Assembly: GCA_951394045.1 (NCBI GenBank)
Contig: OX595987.1
Location: 992,001 to 1,056,000, forward strand
Reading direction: 5' to 3'
DNA: 64,000 bases
Origin: Nitzschia sp. DOCU1
Taxonomy: Eukaryota > Bacillariophyta > Bacillariophyceae > Bacillariales > Bacillariaceae
This document shows positions 42,074-52,735 of the stretch, in pieces (the stretch's first letter is position 1; each line of letters opens with the position of its first letter). The notes under the pieces were generated by a model, which was given only the letters and a program-made list of their open reading frames with translations, did not search any database and was not told where the DNA came from. Both the position numbers and the translations under genes were made by a program.

Positions 42074-42139
42074 TAGCTCATGGGCGTTTTGGGGCACCAG
42101 CGCCCTTTTCCTTGTGGATCAGCTGCGGAAGGACGGCAG

Positions 42140-43019
42140 GCTCCCTCCCCTTGGTGGCTTGTTGGAGAATCCAAAAGACCCAATCATCCGAATGAGAGAT
42201 GGGAGAATCATTCCATCATTAGCATTTGGGTTATACAAAGTATCACCTGGGTCAGAAGGAGTGAATACTATCTCGGAGGCTATTAAGGCAGGTTACCGCC
42301 ACTTTGATACTGCATCGTTGTATGGCAATGAGCTGGAGCTTGGGCAGGCCATCAAATTGAGTGGGCTTCCTCGAGAAGATTTCTTCATCTGTTCGAAAGT
42401 CTGGAATGATGCCCAAACGGAAGGGGCATCCTCCGTTCGTCGAAGCGTGGAAACCAGTCTTCGAAAGCTCGGTTGTGGATATCTTGACGTCATGTACATC
42501 CACTGGCCTGTGCCGGGTCGTTTTGTGGAAACATACAGGGTGTTACAGGAGTTTCATTCAGAAGGTTTGGTCAGAAACATAGGACTGAGCAACTTTGGCA
42601 TCTCCGAGTACGAAGAACTCACGAGTGCCGAGGGTATCACCGTACATCCCGCACTCAATCAGATAGAGATTTCGCCACTCATGTATCGACCCGAAACGAT
42701 ACAACATTTTCAGGAGCGTGGGGTCGTGATGGCTGCTAGCAAAGCTCTGCATCGAGTCTCGGGGCTTAACGTAGGTGCCATTGCGAGCATTGCTGCCCAG
42801 CACAATGCCACAACCCCTCAGATCCTTATTCGATGGGGCATCCAGAAAGGGTTGGTTGTTGTCGCAAAAACGTCTTGCGCGTCCAGAATGAAGGAGAATC
42901 GCGCCGCGCTGGCAATTTCGCTTTCGGATGAAGAAGTCGCCCAACTCGACTCGCTGACTTCCGAAGAAACAATTCGTTCCCGCGAACGACTCGAACTGGA
43001 GCGGAGGAGCGGGGTCTGA
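42140..43019 (+). CDS. Aldo-keto reductase domain, probably the second half of a Nudix-AKR fusion
   Basis: A (beta/alpha)8 aldo-keto reductase: IPSLAFGLYKV, the catalytic Asp/Tyr block AGYRHFDTASLYGNE, Lys in FFICSKVWND, YLDVMYIHWPVP with its His, VRNIGLSNFGISE, PALNQIEISPL, and the C-terminal cofactor-binding region VVVAKTSCASRMKENRAAL. It reduces carbonyls with NADPH; the substrate is unknown. No ATG precedes the domain in frame; the first is at 42192, within the N-terminal hairpin. Only 66 bp separate the upstream Nudix stop from this coding block. Splicing 42070-42139 (70 bp) joins RNYR to LPPLGGLLENPKD in the correct frame, so one two-domain protein is the better model. A separate AKR from 42192 (275 aa) is the alternative. 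Confidence 0.85.
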
Positions 43020-43123
43020 CCTTGCGGCGTGTAGAAACGAGGGCGTTGGAGATTCGGAAAAACACAAAGAGGTGAAACTAAGCTAATTTGTGGTTTTTCT
43101 AACTGAAGCCCCATCGTTAGCAA

Positions 43124-45211
43124 TCATCCAAAGGACAAGCGAGGAGGAGGGGCGCGAGGCTTTTTTTCCTCTTGCTTAATCTCTGCTCTTAGCCGGAAGG
43201 AGACTTTGGAAACCGCCTGGAGATCCGGAACTTTCTCGTCGGATTCTGCTCCGCCCATGCACGACTTAATCTTTCGCCTTTTCCTCGGTACGAACTCTCC
43301 ATTTCCTCCAAGTGGATCCGAATTGTCGGCATAGAAGCAATCCCTTGAACGAAGAAGTTCGAACTTGGTTTCGTATCGAAGACACTTGTTAAGGAGCTTG
43401 ACGAAAAATTCACGTCTATACCCGTCATCATTGTTCCTGTGTCCACCCCGCTCAAATTTCTTCGAATTCCAGTCGCCATAGAGAAGAGGCAGAGCTAATC
43501 GCATCCAATCCCTCAGCGCCAAATGCGGTGGTATCGTCTCATGGTTGAGCATATTGTACTCGGCTTGAGCAATGCGGTACTGAAGCTCTAACGGAAGGCG
43601 AGCAAGGTCCGCATCGTCGCCAGCTAATGCAATCTCTGATTCGCCGGAAGCAGCTTTCTCTGCCTCGTGAAATAGGGATGAATCGATCGGATCGTAGACA
43701 TCTTCAAAGTCCCATTCTGGCACCCCTCGACCCATGAAAGGTTCACCTTCGGAATGCTCGGAATTTGCCGCGGCTAGTTTGTCCCAATCGATCGGCTCGA
43801 TGGAGTCATCGTCCTCAGCCTTGTCGTCCAAGAAACCTACCAGGCATTCCTTGATCAGCTCGTAATTTGGTATATCTGAAAACGCCATACCCTTGAGGTG
43901 ATCGAATGCTTTTCGAAGGAGGGCCACCTTCTTCTCGTCTTGCGCAAGTAGGAGCGTCGGTGGCAGCGTACCGTCATTCACATCAACCCCTTCCGGGGGA
44001 TCGATGCCCCCCTTACACTTTTTGAAAAGCGCCATGTGATATTCGTGACCCCAAAGTAATCGATCTGTCTGTTCCGGAGTCCCTTCCTCCTCGCCGTGGA
44101 TACGTTCCTTCAATTTCTGACAAGCTACTCGATCTCGATTGGCCGCATGCGACATCCACGGGAGCCCACCGCTCACCAGATCGCAAAAGACGTAGAGCAA
44201 GCTCCACATGTCGTCTCTTGGGCAATAGTCTCTCAGCTGGTGGACTCTCACCGATGCATACATACTTGTTCCTCGGAAATCTGCAGTGGCCCGCTCTTTT
44301 CGAAAGTGGGGCGCACCAGAATGGCTAGGTGGGCGTATCCAATCCTTTCCCGGCCACGGGTGATCTGGATCGCTCAAGGATGAATCACTTGGCACCACAA
44401 TGGACTTGGATAGACCAAAATCAACCATACAAAAGTCTTTCACACCTCGTTTGACGCAATTGCTGGGTTTCACGTCTCGATGGACAATACCCACCTCGTG
44501 CATCCGCTGTAATAAAGGTAGCATGACATGCGCCGTCAGATAAACGGCGTCTTTGACAGATATCCGCCTTGAAGGCTTTATAGACTTTGCAGAGTTTGTA
44601 GCCCAGTCCCGAATCCAGTGCATATCCTGCCCTGGAAGATATTCCATGACGATTGCCGAGATTTCCTCGCCGCCTCTGAAATGTCCCATGTATACAGGGA
44701 CAGTGAGTGGTGGGAGAGCCGAATCCAAAAATTGCAACATAGTAGCTTCACCCCCTAGGACTCCCGAGTTTCGAAACTCCCCTATTTCTACCTTTGCAGC
44801 AGCAAGCCTCACTTTCGGTTTCTCTTTCCCGGCAAACGGCAAGTCCTCCTTCGGTCCGTGGTGATAGTGCATGTTTATGCATTTGTGAATACTACAAAAG
44901 GTCCCCTTTCCTAATCTCCCCACTGAAAAATAAGGCCCTAGAGTTGACCCCAGCGCAGGAAAAGCTCCAGAACTCTTCACCAGGGTCGGACCACCAAAGT
45001 TTGGGTTTGACGGGTTGCCAGAAGGTAATTTGGGCTTTCTGGCGCCATCTGCAGCAGTCGAGTGTGGGGTGTTGACATTGCTAAAGACGCCCTTTCGTTC
45101 TGACGTCGCCCCCGCGGACAACGCCGCGCCTCCTTCCACAACATCAGACGCAGCACTGGCACCAGTGCCATTCACTTCGCCATTCATCGGGCAATCCGCC
45201 GTCGTCGCCAT
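43124..45211 (-). CDS. CK1/TTBK-like serine/threonine protein kinase
   Basis: 695 residues, one exon. After ~90 disordered residues comes the kinase domain: glycine loop GRLGKGTFCSIHKC, VAIK-type Lys in LAAAKVEIG, catalytic loop VHRDVKPSNCVK, DFG in MVDFGLSKS, and FRGTSMYASVRVHQLRDYCP with DDMWSLLYVFCDLVSGGLPW. The last two blocks are those of the casein kinase 1 superfamily, closest in style to tau-tubulin kinases. An insert of ~40 residues sits between DFG and the FRGT block. The C-terminal ~220 residues are outside the kinase fold and contain a conserved-looking helix (LPLELQYRIAQAEYNML) and a basic stretch (PRKRRKIK, a possible nuclear signal). All catalytic residues are present, so it is probably active. 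Confidence 0.9.
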   Translation of the reverse strand: MATTADCPMNGEVNGTGASAASDVVEGGAALSAGATSERKGVFSNVNTPHSTAADGARKPKLPSGNPSNPNFGGPTLVKSSGAFPALGSTLGPYFSVGRLGKGTFCSIHKCINMHYHHGPKEDLPFAGKEKPKVRLAAAKVEIGEFRNSGVLGGEATMLQFLDSALPPLTVPVYMGHFRGGEEISAIVMEYLPGQDMHWIRDWATNSAKSIKPSRRISVKDAVYLTAHVMLPLLQRMHEVGIVHRDVKPSNCVKRGVKDFCMVDFGLSKSIVVPSDSSLSDPDHPWPGKDWIRPPSHSGAPHFRKERATADFRGTSMYASVRVHQLRDYCPRDDMWSLLYVFCDLVSGGLPWMSHAANRDRVACQKLKERIHGEEEGTPEQTDRLLWGHEYHMALFKKCKGGIDPPEGVDVNDGTLPPTLLLAQDEKKVALLRKAFDHLKGMAFSDIPNYELIKECLVGFLDDKAEDDDSIEPIDWDKLAAANSEHSEGEPFMGRGVPEWDFEDVYDPIDSSLFHEAEKAASGESEIALAGDDADLARLPLELQYRIAQAEYNMLNHETIPPHLALRDWMRLALPLLYGDWNSKKFERGGHRNNDDGYRREFFVKLLNKCLRYETKFELLRSRDCFYADNSDPLGGNGEFVPRKRRKIKSCMGGAESDEKVPDLQAVSKVSFRLRAEIKQEEKKPRAPPPRLSFG

Positions 45212-45869
45212 TTCCCTTCCCCAAAGAGCGCCTTCGACGAGCCGACGAGCACCAAACTCAATTCAATTGGCTCAGCAATAAAGCGAATTGATTAAAACCA
45301 GTACAACCACAGCAACGGAGGGAATACTGAAGAGTCCACGGTAGTGTATCAGGTCTGTGTCGATCGATCTAATGCACGGAAGGTGCCACCAATGTATTCA
45401 TGGTCGTGACAAAAGAGAAGTAGTCATAGGAGAGTTGGGTCTGCATTTCATCACTGCGGATGAGGGGATCTCATCGGCCGGTGGCCGGCGGGTTGGCGCT
45501 CTCGTCTCACATGAACTCAATCAGACAGTATTTAAGATGATCATTAGCTATTATTCAAAGCAATGACTCCAGTGCATAATTTTGATTACTACCATTACAA
45601 ATTAATATTACCAAAGCATTTATTTTAACACAATGTTGCTTCCTTTTAGCAGTTGCGATTGACAGGCGGGAAATCCGGCGAGTATCCTTCGACGTACCTA
45701 CTATTGCCACAAGACATGTATCATACATGGAGCATTTCATAGCAAGTTGTCGTAGGGCCGCAGAGAGCTATGTCCGTATCCTTCAATCGAAGTGCTACCA
45801 CTGGAAACAACGTTGGTAAAGAATGTAGCTAGAAGGGTAATTCTAGAGCTAGAACAACAACTCGCTCTC
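45212..45869. other. Intergenic gap
   Basis: 658 bp between the kinase start and the end of KTI12. AT-rich part near 45560-45640. No gene or clear repeat. Confidence 0.5.
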
Positions 45870-47165
45870 TTATTTGAACTGTTCTTCTAAATACTTCAAA
45901 AAGGATTTGGCAATACCGTCTTCCGATGTGTCGCCCGGAGGATGTGTACTGACCCATTGTAGATATTGTCGACGTAATCGCCTCAATTCTGGTAGCGCCA
46001 TCATACGTGGGCAGTTCATAGCGTGATTTGTTCCTGCAAATGCCACTTGGAGTTTGCCTCCCGTATGAACCGTCTGGGCGCTAGCGATTGCCGAAACCAG
46101 CCGAGTAGTAATGGCGTCCATCTCCGAGAGAACATTGCTACTAACCGCTATATGCTGTTGGGTAGAAGCACCCTGCTTCAACTCCTTGCTAGAAAGAAAC
46201 GCATGCAGGATTTCATCTAGCTGCATTTCCAAAGATTTCTCGGCTGCTTTGGCTACCTTCGTTCCACTAGCTTCGCTCGAAGGCTCATTGGAATGCTCTG
46301 TTGACGTGGTTGCCTGAGCTGGAGACGTACCAGTATCTGAAGTATCGTTGGTAACAGTGGAGGAATCTGGAGTAGTTTTCCGCTTGTGTCTCGAAAAGGC
46401 ACTTTTAGCCGGCTTCTTGGGTTCCGCTGCCGATGCCGGTGGCGCAGATGATTCTTCCAGGGCTTTCGGTGCCTGCTGAGCCGACGCACCAGCCATGCTT
46501 TCACCCAGAGCATGCATATTGTAAACACTCTTTTTTACAGCTTCGGTTCTCGAGTCTTCATTTCCAGGGGTCGCCACATCCACAGTATAGCACGGCTTGT
46601 CCCACCGATTTCTGTCATCTGGTGGTTCGTAACGTGCAATTAGCTCCGACAAGAGCTCTCGGGAGTAGGACTCCCGTTCCTTGACTTCCACTGGACGATG
46701 CTCATTCCACTCCTCAACAACTGATGCTCGATTCAAAACCCACAGGATCCCATGTCGCTCCCCAGCAGCTTTGGAAAGACAGTGCAGCTCGTACCGAAAT
46801 CCTTTGAATTTAACTTTAATGAGATGCTCCAAAGTGGACTCACCAAGATGCTCGAACGCGGGCCTGCCCCACGTTCTCTGTCGCTACATACCTTTAATGT
46901 AGTTCAGAGAATCCAAAACGACCAAAGTCTTCTTGTTGGAAGTTGCCACAGCTCGATCGAACGCCGATTTCAGAGCAGCTCGAGTTTGCTTTTCCGCAAG
47001 AGACGTGGCATAGCATTCTTGTTTTGTCCAGTCGGGACAAGCTGTCGCTTCATTAATGATTTCGACCGCTTGGATGGAGGGAAGTAGGAGGGCCCGCTCT
47101 TTCAGCAATTCCGCGACCGTACTCTTGCCTGAAGATGGGTAGCCTGTCAAGATCAGGCTTGGCAT
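45870..47165 (-). CDS. KTI12: KTI12, Elongator-associated P-loop ATPase
   Basis: Exons 47165-46892 and 46801-45870 (90-bp intron, GTATGT...TCAAAG; the splice restores LNYIKGFRYELHCLSK), giving 401 residues. The start is set at 47165 because the family begins MPxxIxTGxPxSGKS; the longer open frame upstream is not needed. The P-loop is GYPSSGKST; the characteristic DSLNYIKGFRYELHC, LNRASVVEEWNEHRP and YEPPDDRNRWDKPCY blocks follow. A Ser/Thr/Pro/Ala-rich insert (~230-300) separates the ATPase core from the C-terminal tRNA-binding-type region. Kti12 binds tRNA and Elongator and is needed for wobble uridine modification (mcm5/ncm5 groups). L-seryl-tRNA(Sec) kinase is the related alternative; the motifs fit KTI12 better. 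Confidence 0.9.
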
Positions 47166-47543
47166 CGTCACAATCGTGCTTGAACGACGAGAGTTCTGGA
47201 CGTGTCGAAATGTTGACCAGTAGTAGGGGTGGTTCCGAAAGAGTGAAAATGACGGCGACGGTTCATTCATTTTCTCATCGTCCCTCCGTGGTCGGCAGGA
47301 GATCTTTTGTTGGAGGGTCCCACAACCCATATGGCGGGCGCGCGCCTTAAGCGCGGGAGTGCCGTGCCTCCCTCCTATCTTACACGTGTAGTCGCCTGCG
47401 GATGCCGGATGGAACTTTCGAGGCAAAACGACGATGATGAGGGGGATGCGACGGCCGCAACGAATATTGTCCACATGGTGTGAAAATCGCCACCAGGAAA
47501 AACGTCACAATTACTACCAGAAAGTGTTTAATTGTTGCCATCG
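47166..47543. other. Divergent intergenic region (KTI12 / ATP-grasp)
   Basis: 378 bp between two divergent starts. A minus-strand frame continues upstream from KTI12 through most of it, but its residues do not look conserved. Both promoters are expected here. Confidence 0.45.
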
Positions 47544-49097
47544 ATGAATCCTTGCTCGGCAGTAGTAAGCTTTCAATGTTGGTGTTTGTACCTTCTGACA
47601 CTGGCGTCGACGCGGGCGGCGTCATTCCCCCGTGAGATGCGGTTTCCCTTCTTTCGTCGGTACGGCACCTACACTAACTCAGTTAGTTTTCTGCGAGGGG
47701 GGTCAGACTCGTTTCCGTTGTGGGGGCAAGATAGCGGTCCTTCAGTCCAAGAGCCCAGAATTTGGTCCGAACCAAAGCGGGCCTTGGTGTTGATGGATGT
47801 CTTCTCCGAGTATCATGGAATATACCTTTCCCATCAGGCGCGCGAGGCATATGGAGTGGCAACTATCAGCGTTCTTTCGAACTTCATGAAAGGATACTTT
47901 GAACGGGAAGCACCAGAAGAGTGGGGTCGGTGGAAGAGAGAATTCATGCCTGACAGCGATGAGGCTCTTGGAGCATGGATGAAAGCATTGGACTACGAGC
48001 TAGTGGCCATTTCTTGTGAATCGGACTCGGGCCTCGGTGATGCAGAACAGTTTGGAGTTCAACTCAATCTAACGTATCACAATGGTTTTAATGAGGCAAG
48101 ACGGAACAAGTTTCAAATGATTGAGACAGTGAAAGAAGCGGGGCTAGCTGTGGTGCAACAGCGTCTGTGTTCCAATGCGGACGAAGCCATTTCGTTTGCT
48201 GAAACGATGGGTGTTTTGTCCAGTGGTGATGGAAAGTGGGTTGTCGTCAAACCAGTACGAGGTGTCGCCTCGGATGATGTTCATCTTTGTAAGGATCTGG
48301 TGTCTGTGAAAGAAGCCTTTGAAAAAATCCATGGCTCGGCAGTATTTGGGGCTCCTTGGGATCAGCATGACGCAGTTCTCGTCCAAGAGTTTGCTGTTGG
48401 TCAAGAGTTTGCCATTGATATCGTCTGCAAGGACGGTGTGAAAAAAGTAGGTGCCATCTGGATCTATGACAAACGGCCGGCGAATGGTGCCCCCTTTGTC
48501 TACTACGCTACTACACTTTATGATGGCGATCAAGCTTCCATTCTATACGACTACGTGTGCAACGCATTGGATGCGTTGGATATTCGATGGGGGATGACAC
48601 ACAATGAAGTCATTATCACAAAAGATGGCCCTCGCCTCGTAGAAGTCAATTGCCGTCAGCATAACATGGACTTCATTCCAATCACCATGGGATGCGTTGG
48701 CTACAATGCATTTGACATGCTCCTTGCTGCCTACCTCGGCGACCAATCTCCAATGGACAACGCGGCCCCTCGTCTACAGTGGGATCTCCTTCCGCATATT
48801 CCTGTAAAACAAATGAATGGTCAAATGGTACATTTGTCTTGCTTTGTCGCTGGAAAGCTCCGTTCAGTAAACGAATCGGCTTTGATCGAGATCCAACAAA
48901 TGGAAAGCGTTGTAGATCTCGAGGTCTATGGCTACTTCCTGGAGCCCGGCAACATTATAAAAAAGACCATTGATATTCGTACCGACTGCGGATGGGTTCA
49001 AATGGTACACCCCGACGCTGAGGTCTTTCAAAAGGATTACAATCGTATCATTGAACTGATGCCAACTATTTTTGATGTCGAAAAAGAATCGTTATAG
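47544..49097 (+). CDS. ATP-grasp ligase (carnosine-synthase/amino-acid-ligase-like), with signal peptide
   Basis: 517 residues from ATG 47544. The N terminus (MNPCSAVVSFQCWCLYLLTL, then ASTRAASFP) is a signal peptide ending in an A-A-S-F-P motif, compatible with plastid or secretory entry. A Rossmann-like pre-domain (ALVLMDVFSEYHGIYLSHQA) precedes the ATP-grasp fold: NKFQMIETVKEAGL, KWVVVKPVRGVASDDVHLCK with the ATP Lys, AVLVQEFAVGQEFAIDIVCK, GMTHNEVIITKDGPRLVEVN with the Mg-binding Glu and Asn, and a C-terminal domain. The layout resembles carnosine synthase and bacterial L-amino-acid ligases, which join a carboxylate to an amine through an acyl-phosphate. Substrates cannot be deduced. Confidence 0.85.
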   Translation: MNPCSAVVSFQCWCLYLLTLASTRAASFPREMRFPFFRRYGTYTNSVSFLRGGSDSFPLWGQDSGPSVQEPRIWSEPKRALVLMDVFSEYHGIYLSHQAREAYGVATISVLSNFMKGYFEREAPEEWGRWKREFMPDSDEALGAWMKALDYELVAISCESDSGLGDAEQFGVQLNLTYHNGFNEARRNKFQMIETVKEAGLAVVQQRLCSNADEAISFAETMGVLSSGDGKWVVVKPVRGVASDDVHLCKDLVSVKEAFEKIHGSAVFGAPWDQHDAVLVQEFAVGQEFAIDIVCKDGVKKVGAIWIYDKRPANGAPFVYYATTLYDGDQASILYDYVCNALDALDIRWGMTHNEVIITKDGPRLVEVNCRQHNMDFIPITMGCVGYNAFDMLLAAYLGDQSPMDNAAPRLQWDLLPHIPVKQMNGQMVHLSCFVAGKLRSVNESALIEIQQMESVVDLEVYGYFLEPGNIIKKTIDIRTDCGWVQMVHPDAEVFQKDYNRIIELMPTIFDVEKESL

Positions 49098-49204
49098 CAG
49101 ACGCATTTAGTAAACGCAACTCATCCCGCTATCTGCCCCTCTAGGATAAAAGGACCGTAGAACTATAAACTACAAACACCACTTCCAAACAATTCTAGTG
49201 TGTT

Positions 49205-50925
49205 TTAAGCTTTACTCTTCTTCCCGGTCATTGCATTCAGTGTATACATGCAAAGCGTCGCCAACCCGAGGGCCCCGGAAGAAATAGCCAATGCTCCCTT
49301 TACACCAAGCTTGGACATAGACAAGAAGACACCCACGACCAAAACATTCAATGGAATACCAAACAGATTCATGATGACGGATCGGTGAGAGTCGGGAACA
49401 TACTTGCTTCGTAAAGTCCCAATTGATGGGAAGTACATTCCGACGCACGCTTCAAACGCAAAGAAGGCGGCAATCAAAGCTGGCAAGCTCATCGCAGAGG
49501 ACGCGAGAAAGGTAGCGCTTGACATGGCAATAGTGGCGACAGTCAACATGACAGCCGTAAAAGTTTCTGTTGGAACCGACATTTTTGCAAGTTGCCCAAA
49601 CAAGGTTGATCCGAACAAGCATGATGCCATGAAACACGAGAAGACTGTTCCATATGGTGTCCCTGCACCCTCACCAAACGCCTTGGCAACCGCACGGCTA
49701 ATTACAGGTGGCCATTGCAAAACGAAAATGTACATGGCGGCCTCGAACAAGCTCTGAACTCCCCCAACCAACATGATCTTTGGATCCTCTTTGACCACCT
49801 TGATTGCATCTTTGATGGTGACTTTATTGGAACCATCACCGTCCTCTCCACCGGCACCCCTTGCGACATTCTCTTTCCATATCAAAGCAGCAAGGATACC
49901 ACCAACAGCGAGGAAACCGGTCGACAATTCAAATGGACCCGTTGGGCCTCGCCTGGCAGCTGCCGCACCAGCAAACTGTCCCGCCAAGATAGCAACAATC
50001 GAATCCCCTGCATAGGCCTGTATTTACAGTCGCAAAAAATAATTGTGTAAGCCTTTGTCTTTCATAGATGATAGATGGATGACGACCAACGGCACGAGGC
50101 CCAAATTTTACATACCAATCCGAATGTCTCTCCCAACCAAGATCCATCTGGATCATCTCCACTCTCTTGCGCCTCTCCAACTAGCCATGATTCTGGAGCA
50201 CTGAAAAGAAGACTAGTTCCAATTCCGCTGAAAATTCTTCCAAGAAACAGAACTTGCAACAGGGGGCTCTTGGTCGAGGCGGCCCCGATGGCGTAGATGA
50301 CAGCAAATGCCAAAGTTCCCTTTTTGCGGCCATAAGCATCCAAAGCCCTTCCCACCGAAGGCCCGAACAAAGCCGTAGAAGCAAAACCGGTCAAAAACAA
50401 TTTGCTAATGAGAGCAAGTGATGCTGGAACCCCATTAAACACCTTCGATGCATATACTTCATAGAAGTACGGCCCTTGCAGCCAGTCAGCACACCGAAGA
50501 AGCCAAAACACGGAGAGAAACTTGATTTGCAAGTCCTTGACGCTTTTCGGCTTGCTAGGAGCTGAACTTCCTTTGTCGCTGGATGCCCGTTGGAAAATCT
50601 TTAAAGTGGCCGTCAAAACGGCCAGCGCAATCAGTGATGAGTTGAAGAAACTTGCTGGCGATGAATTCCAGTTCTTAGCGGCCGAGGCAATGCCTGAAAT
50701 CACGGCACCCCCTCTCGGCATTCCCAAGATGCCTGACATCGAAAGCTTCAAACTCGAATGTTGACCACGTTTATTAAGTCGAAGATGCCGTGATTGATCT
50801 AACGATGTGGGGAATGAATGAACACCCGACGGCATGTCGATATTAGTAACTCTCGCCATGCTGCCGAAAGCCGACGCTGGCACGCCGGCCATGAACACCA
50901 GCAATAGAATGACAAATCTCGTCAT
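49205..50925 (-). CDS. MFSD5/MOT2-like major facilitator, plastid-addressed
   Basis: Exons 50925-50116 and 50017-49205 (98-bp intron, GTATGT...ATACAG; the splice joins GETFGL to AYAGDSIVAILAGQ), giving 540 residues. Start 50925 is preferred to 50952 because it gives a proper signal peptide (MTRFVILLLVFMAGVPASAF) with an A-S-A-F plastid motif. MFS part: FWLLRCADWLQGPYFYEVY, GFASTALFGPSVGRALDAYG, LGRIFSGIGTSLLFSAPESW, FFAFEACVGMYFPSIGTLRS. These are signatures of the MFSD5/MOT2 family, whose Chlamydomonas member is a molybdate transporter. The first hydrophobic segment lies after the presequence (~90-115). Molybdate as substrate is inferred from the family. It is head to head with BCAT, 430 bp apart. 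Confidence 0.88.
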
Positions 50926-51355
50926 CTTCAAATCGTACAAGAACTGCACCAAGGGAGCAGATAATCAATGAAAGAAAATTATTTGGTGTGTTGATGGGAT
51001 ATGGTGGTGACTTCCCTATTACAGATGAAGATCGGGTGATGTGACCGATTGATCGATAGTTGATGCCATCCGAGTATCCTCGACGCGTGGAAGCCCGATG
51101 GAAGCGATGCAAAGTACGTCATCCCATAAGCTCATAACCTGTGATGAATTCGCACGGAAACGCGCGCGATTCGTTTTTGGAGGGACGGACGATGGACAGG
51201 TCGATCGGATGCGGCGCATGTTTGGGGGCACGATTTCTCCGCCTTCAGTCGTCGATGATGCTGAATGCCATGAATGGTGTGATGATGATGAAACGAACGT
51301 ATGAGTTCCACAACACTCACATCGACACCATTTCAATGGATCGTCGCAAGTAAAC
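50926..51355. promoter_or_regulatory. Probable bidirectional promoter (transporter / BCAT)
   Basis: The 430-bp spacer separates two divergent genes, both with plastid-type presequences. No specific site can be named. The short frames here look fortuitous. Confidence 0.4.
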
Positions 51356-52664
51356 ATGAAGTTCACGAGTGTTTTCTTGGCCGTGCTGGCTTACGCTGGA
51401 ATCCCGTCATGTCTCTCATTTCAGACATCTCTGCCAAATCAACGGTGGAGCCTTGGCTTGGGATGGAGTAAGAATTATGAGCGAAGCTCCAGGTTGGCGT
51501 CGTTGGCTCCAGCAAAGACGCCTGGATCAGCCAAATTGGACAAGCCTTGGCGGGAGCTTGGTTTTGAGTTTCGTCCAACAAATAGCCACGTCCGTGTTAC
51601 CTACAAAGATGGAGAGTGGGGCAAACCAGAGCTTGTAAAGGTAAGCCCAGCTACAACCAGAGGATAAGTTACCAGCGATGCAAAGTGGCAGCTCATCTTT
51701 TCTTTCCTTATTACCTCTCCTTCACCAGGAGCCGTATATCAACCTTCATATTGGGGCCACGGCCCTGCACTATGGACAAGCATGTTTCGAGGGATTGAAG
51801 GCTTTCTGCCACGAAGATGGCGATGTTTACGTATTCCGTCCAGACGAAAATGCAAAGAGAATGCAAAGCAGTTGCTACCGTACCATGATGCCAGAAGTTA
51901 CAACAGAGCTCTTCTTTGAGGCTATTCAGGATGTCGTTAAGGATAACATTGAATTTGTTCCCCCATATGGATCTGATGGAGCGCTTTACATTCGACCACT
52001 TCTCTTTGGATCGGGGCCTCGAATCGGATTGCAACCTGCAGACGAGTATACATTCTTGATCATGGTTATTCCCGTCGGCGACTACTACAAGGGTGGACTT
52101 TCTACTCCTGTCAACGGCCTTATCATTCCAGATTATGACCGAGCTGCTCCCCAAGGTGTCGGTAATGTTAAAGTTGCAGGGAATTATGCTGCGGATCTCT
52201 TGCCAAACATGCTCAGCAAAAAGAAGGGCTACCCGATTGGATTGTACTTGGATTCTAAGACGCGGACCATGGTGGAGGAATTCAGTACGAGCAACTTTGT
52301 GGGTATCAACAACAAAGAGAAAAAATATGTAACACCAAAATCGCCCTCCGTGTTGCCATCGATCACGAACAAGAGTCTTATGCAGATTGCCAAGGATGAA
52401 GGATTCACCGTCGAAGAGCGAGAAATTCATGTGGACGAGCTGGCAACATTTGATGAAGTTCTGGCTGTGGGCACTGCAGTTGTCGTTACTCCCGTTGGAA
52501 GCATCACTAAAATTAACGATGACGGAACAGAAACCGTGTTCGAATTCGGCGATAAAGAGAAACTGGGTGAGACAACTAAATTACTTTACAAGAAGATGCG
52601 GGCTTTACAAAATGGTGAGGCGGAAGATAGTTATGGCTGGAATGTGAAAATCAACAATGAATAA
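51356..52664 (+). CDS. Branched-chain amino acid aminotransferase (BCAT)
   Basis: Exons 51356-51640 and 51729-52664 (88-bp intron, GTAAGC...CACCAG), giving 406 residues. The N terminus MKFTSVFLAVLAYAGIPSCL is a signal peptide ending at SF-Q, suggesting plastid import. The fold-type IV PLP enzyme blocks follow: LHYGQACFEGLKAF, ALYIRPLLFGSGPRIGLQPA, then GNVKVAGNYAADLLP with the Schiff-base Lys, MVEEFSTSNFVGI and VVVTPVGSITKI. It transfers amino groups between Leu/Ile/Val and 2-oxoglutarate, in the last step of synthesis or first step of breakdown. Plastid location would favour synthesis. All expected blocks are present. Confidence 0.93.
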
Positions 52665-52735
52665 ATAGCTGCGCGGATAAATTTTATCCATCTACAATAC
52701 TATCGCTTGTTCTTGTAGACCCGAACTTCACTGCT

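Noticed and set aside
46892..47474. Longer KTI12 N terminus from 47474
   Set aside because: The extra ~100 residues look like upstream non-coding sequence, and the family starts directly at the P-loop strand, as does ATG 47165.
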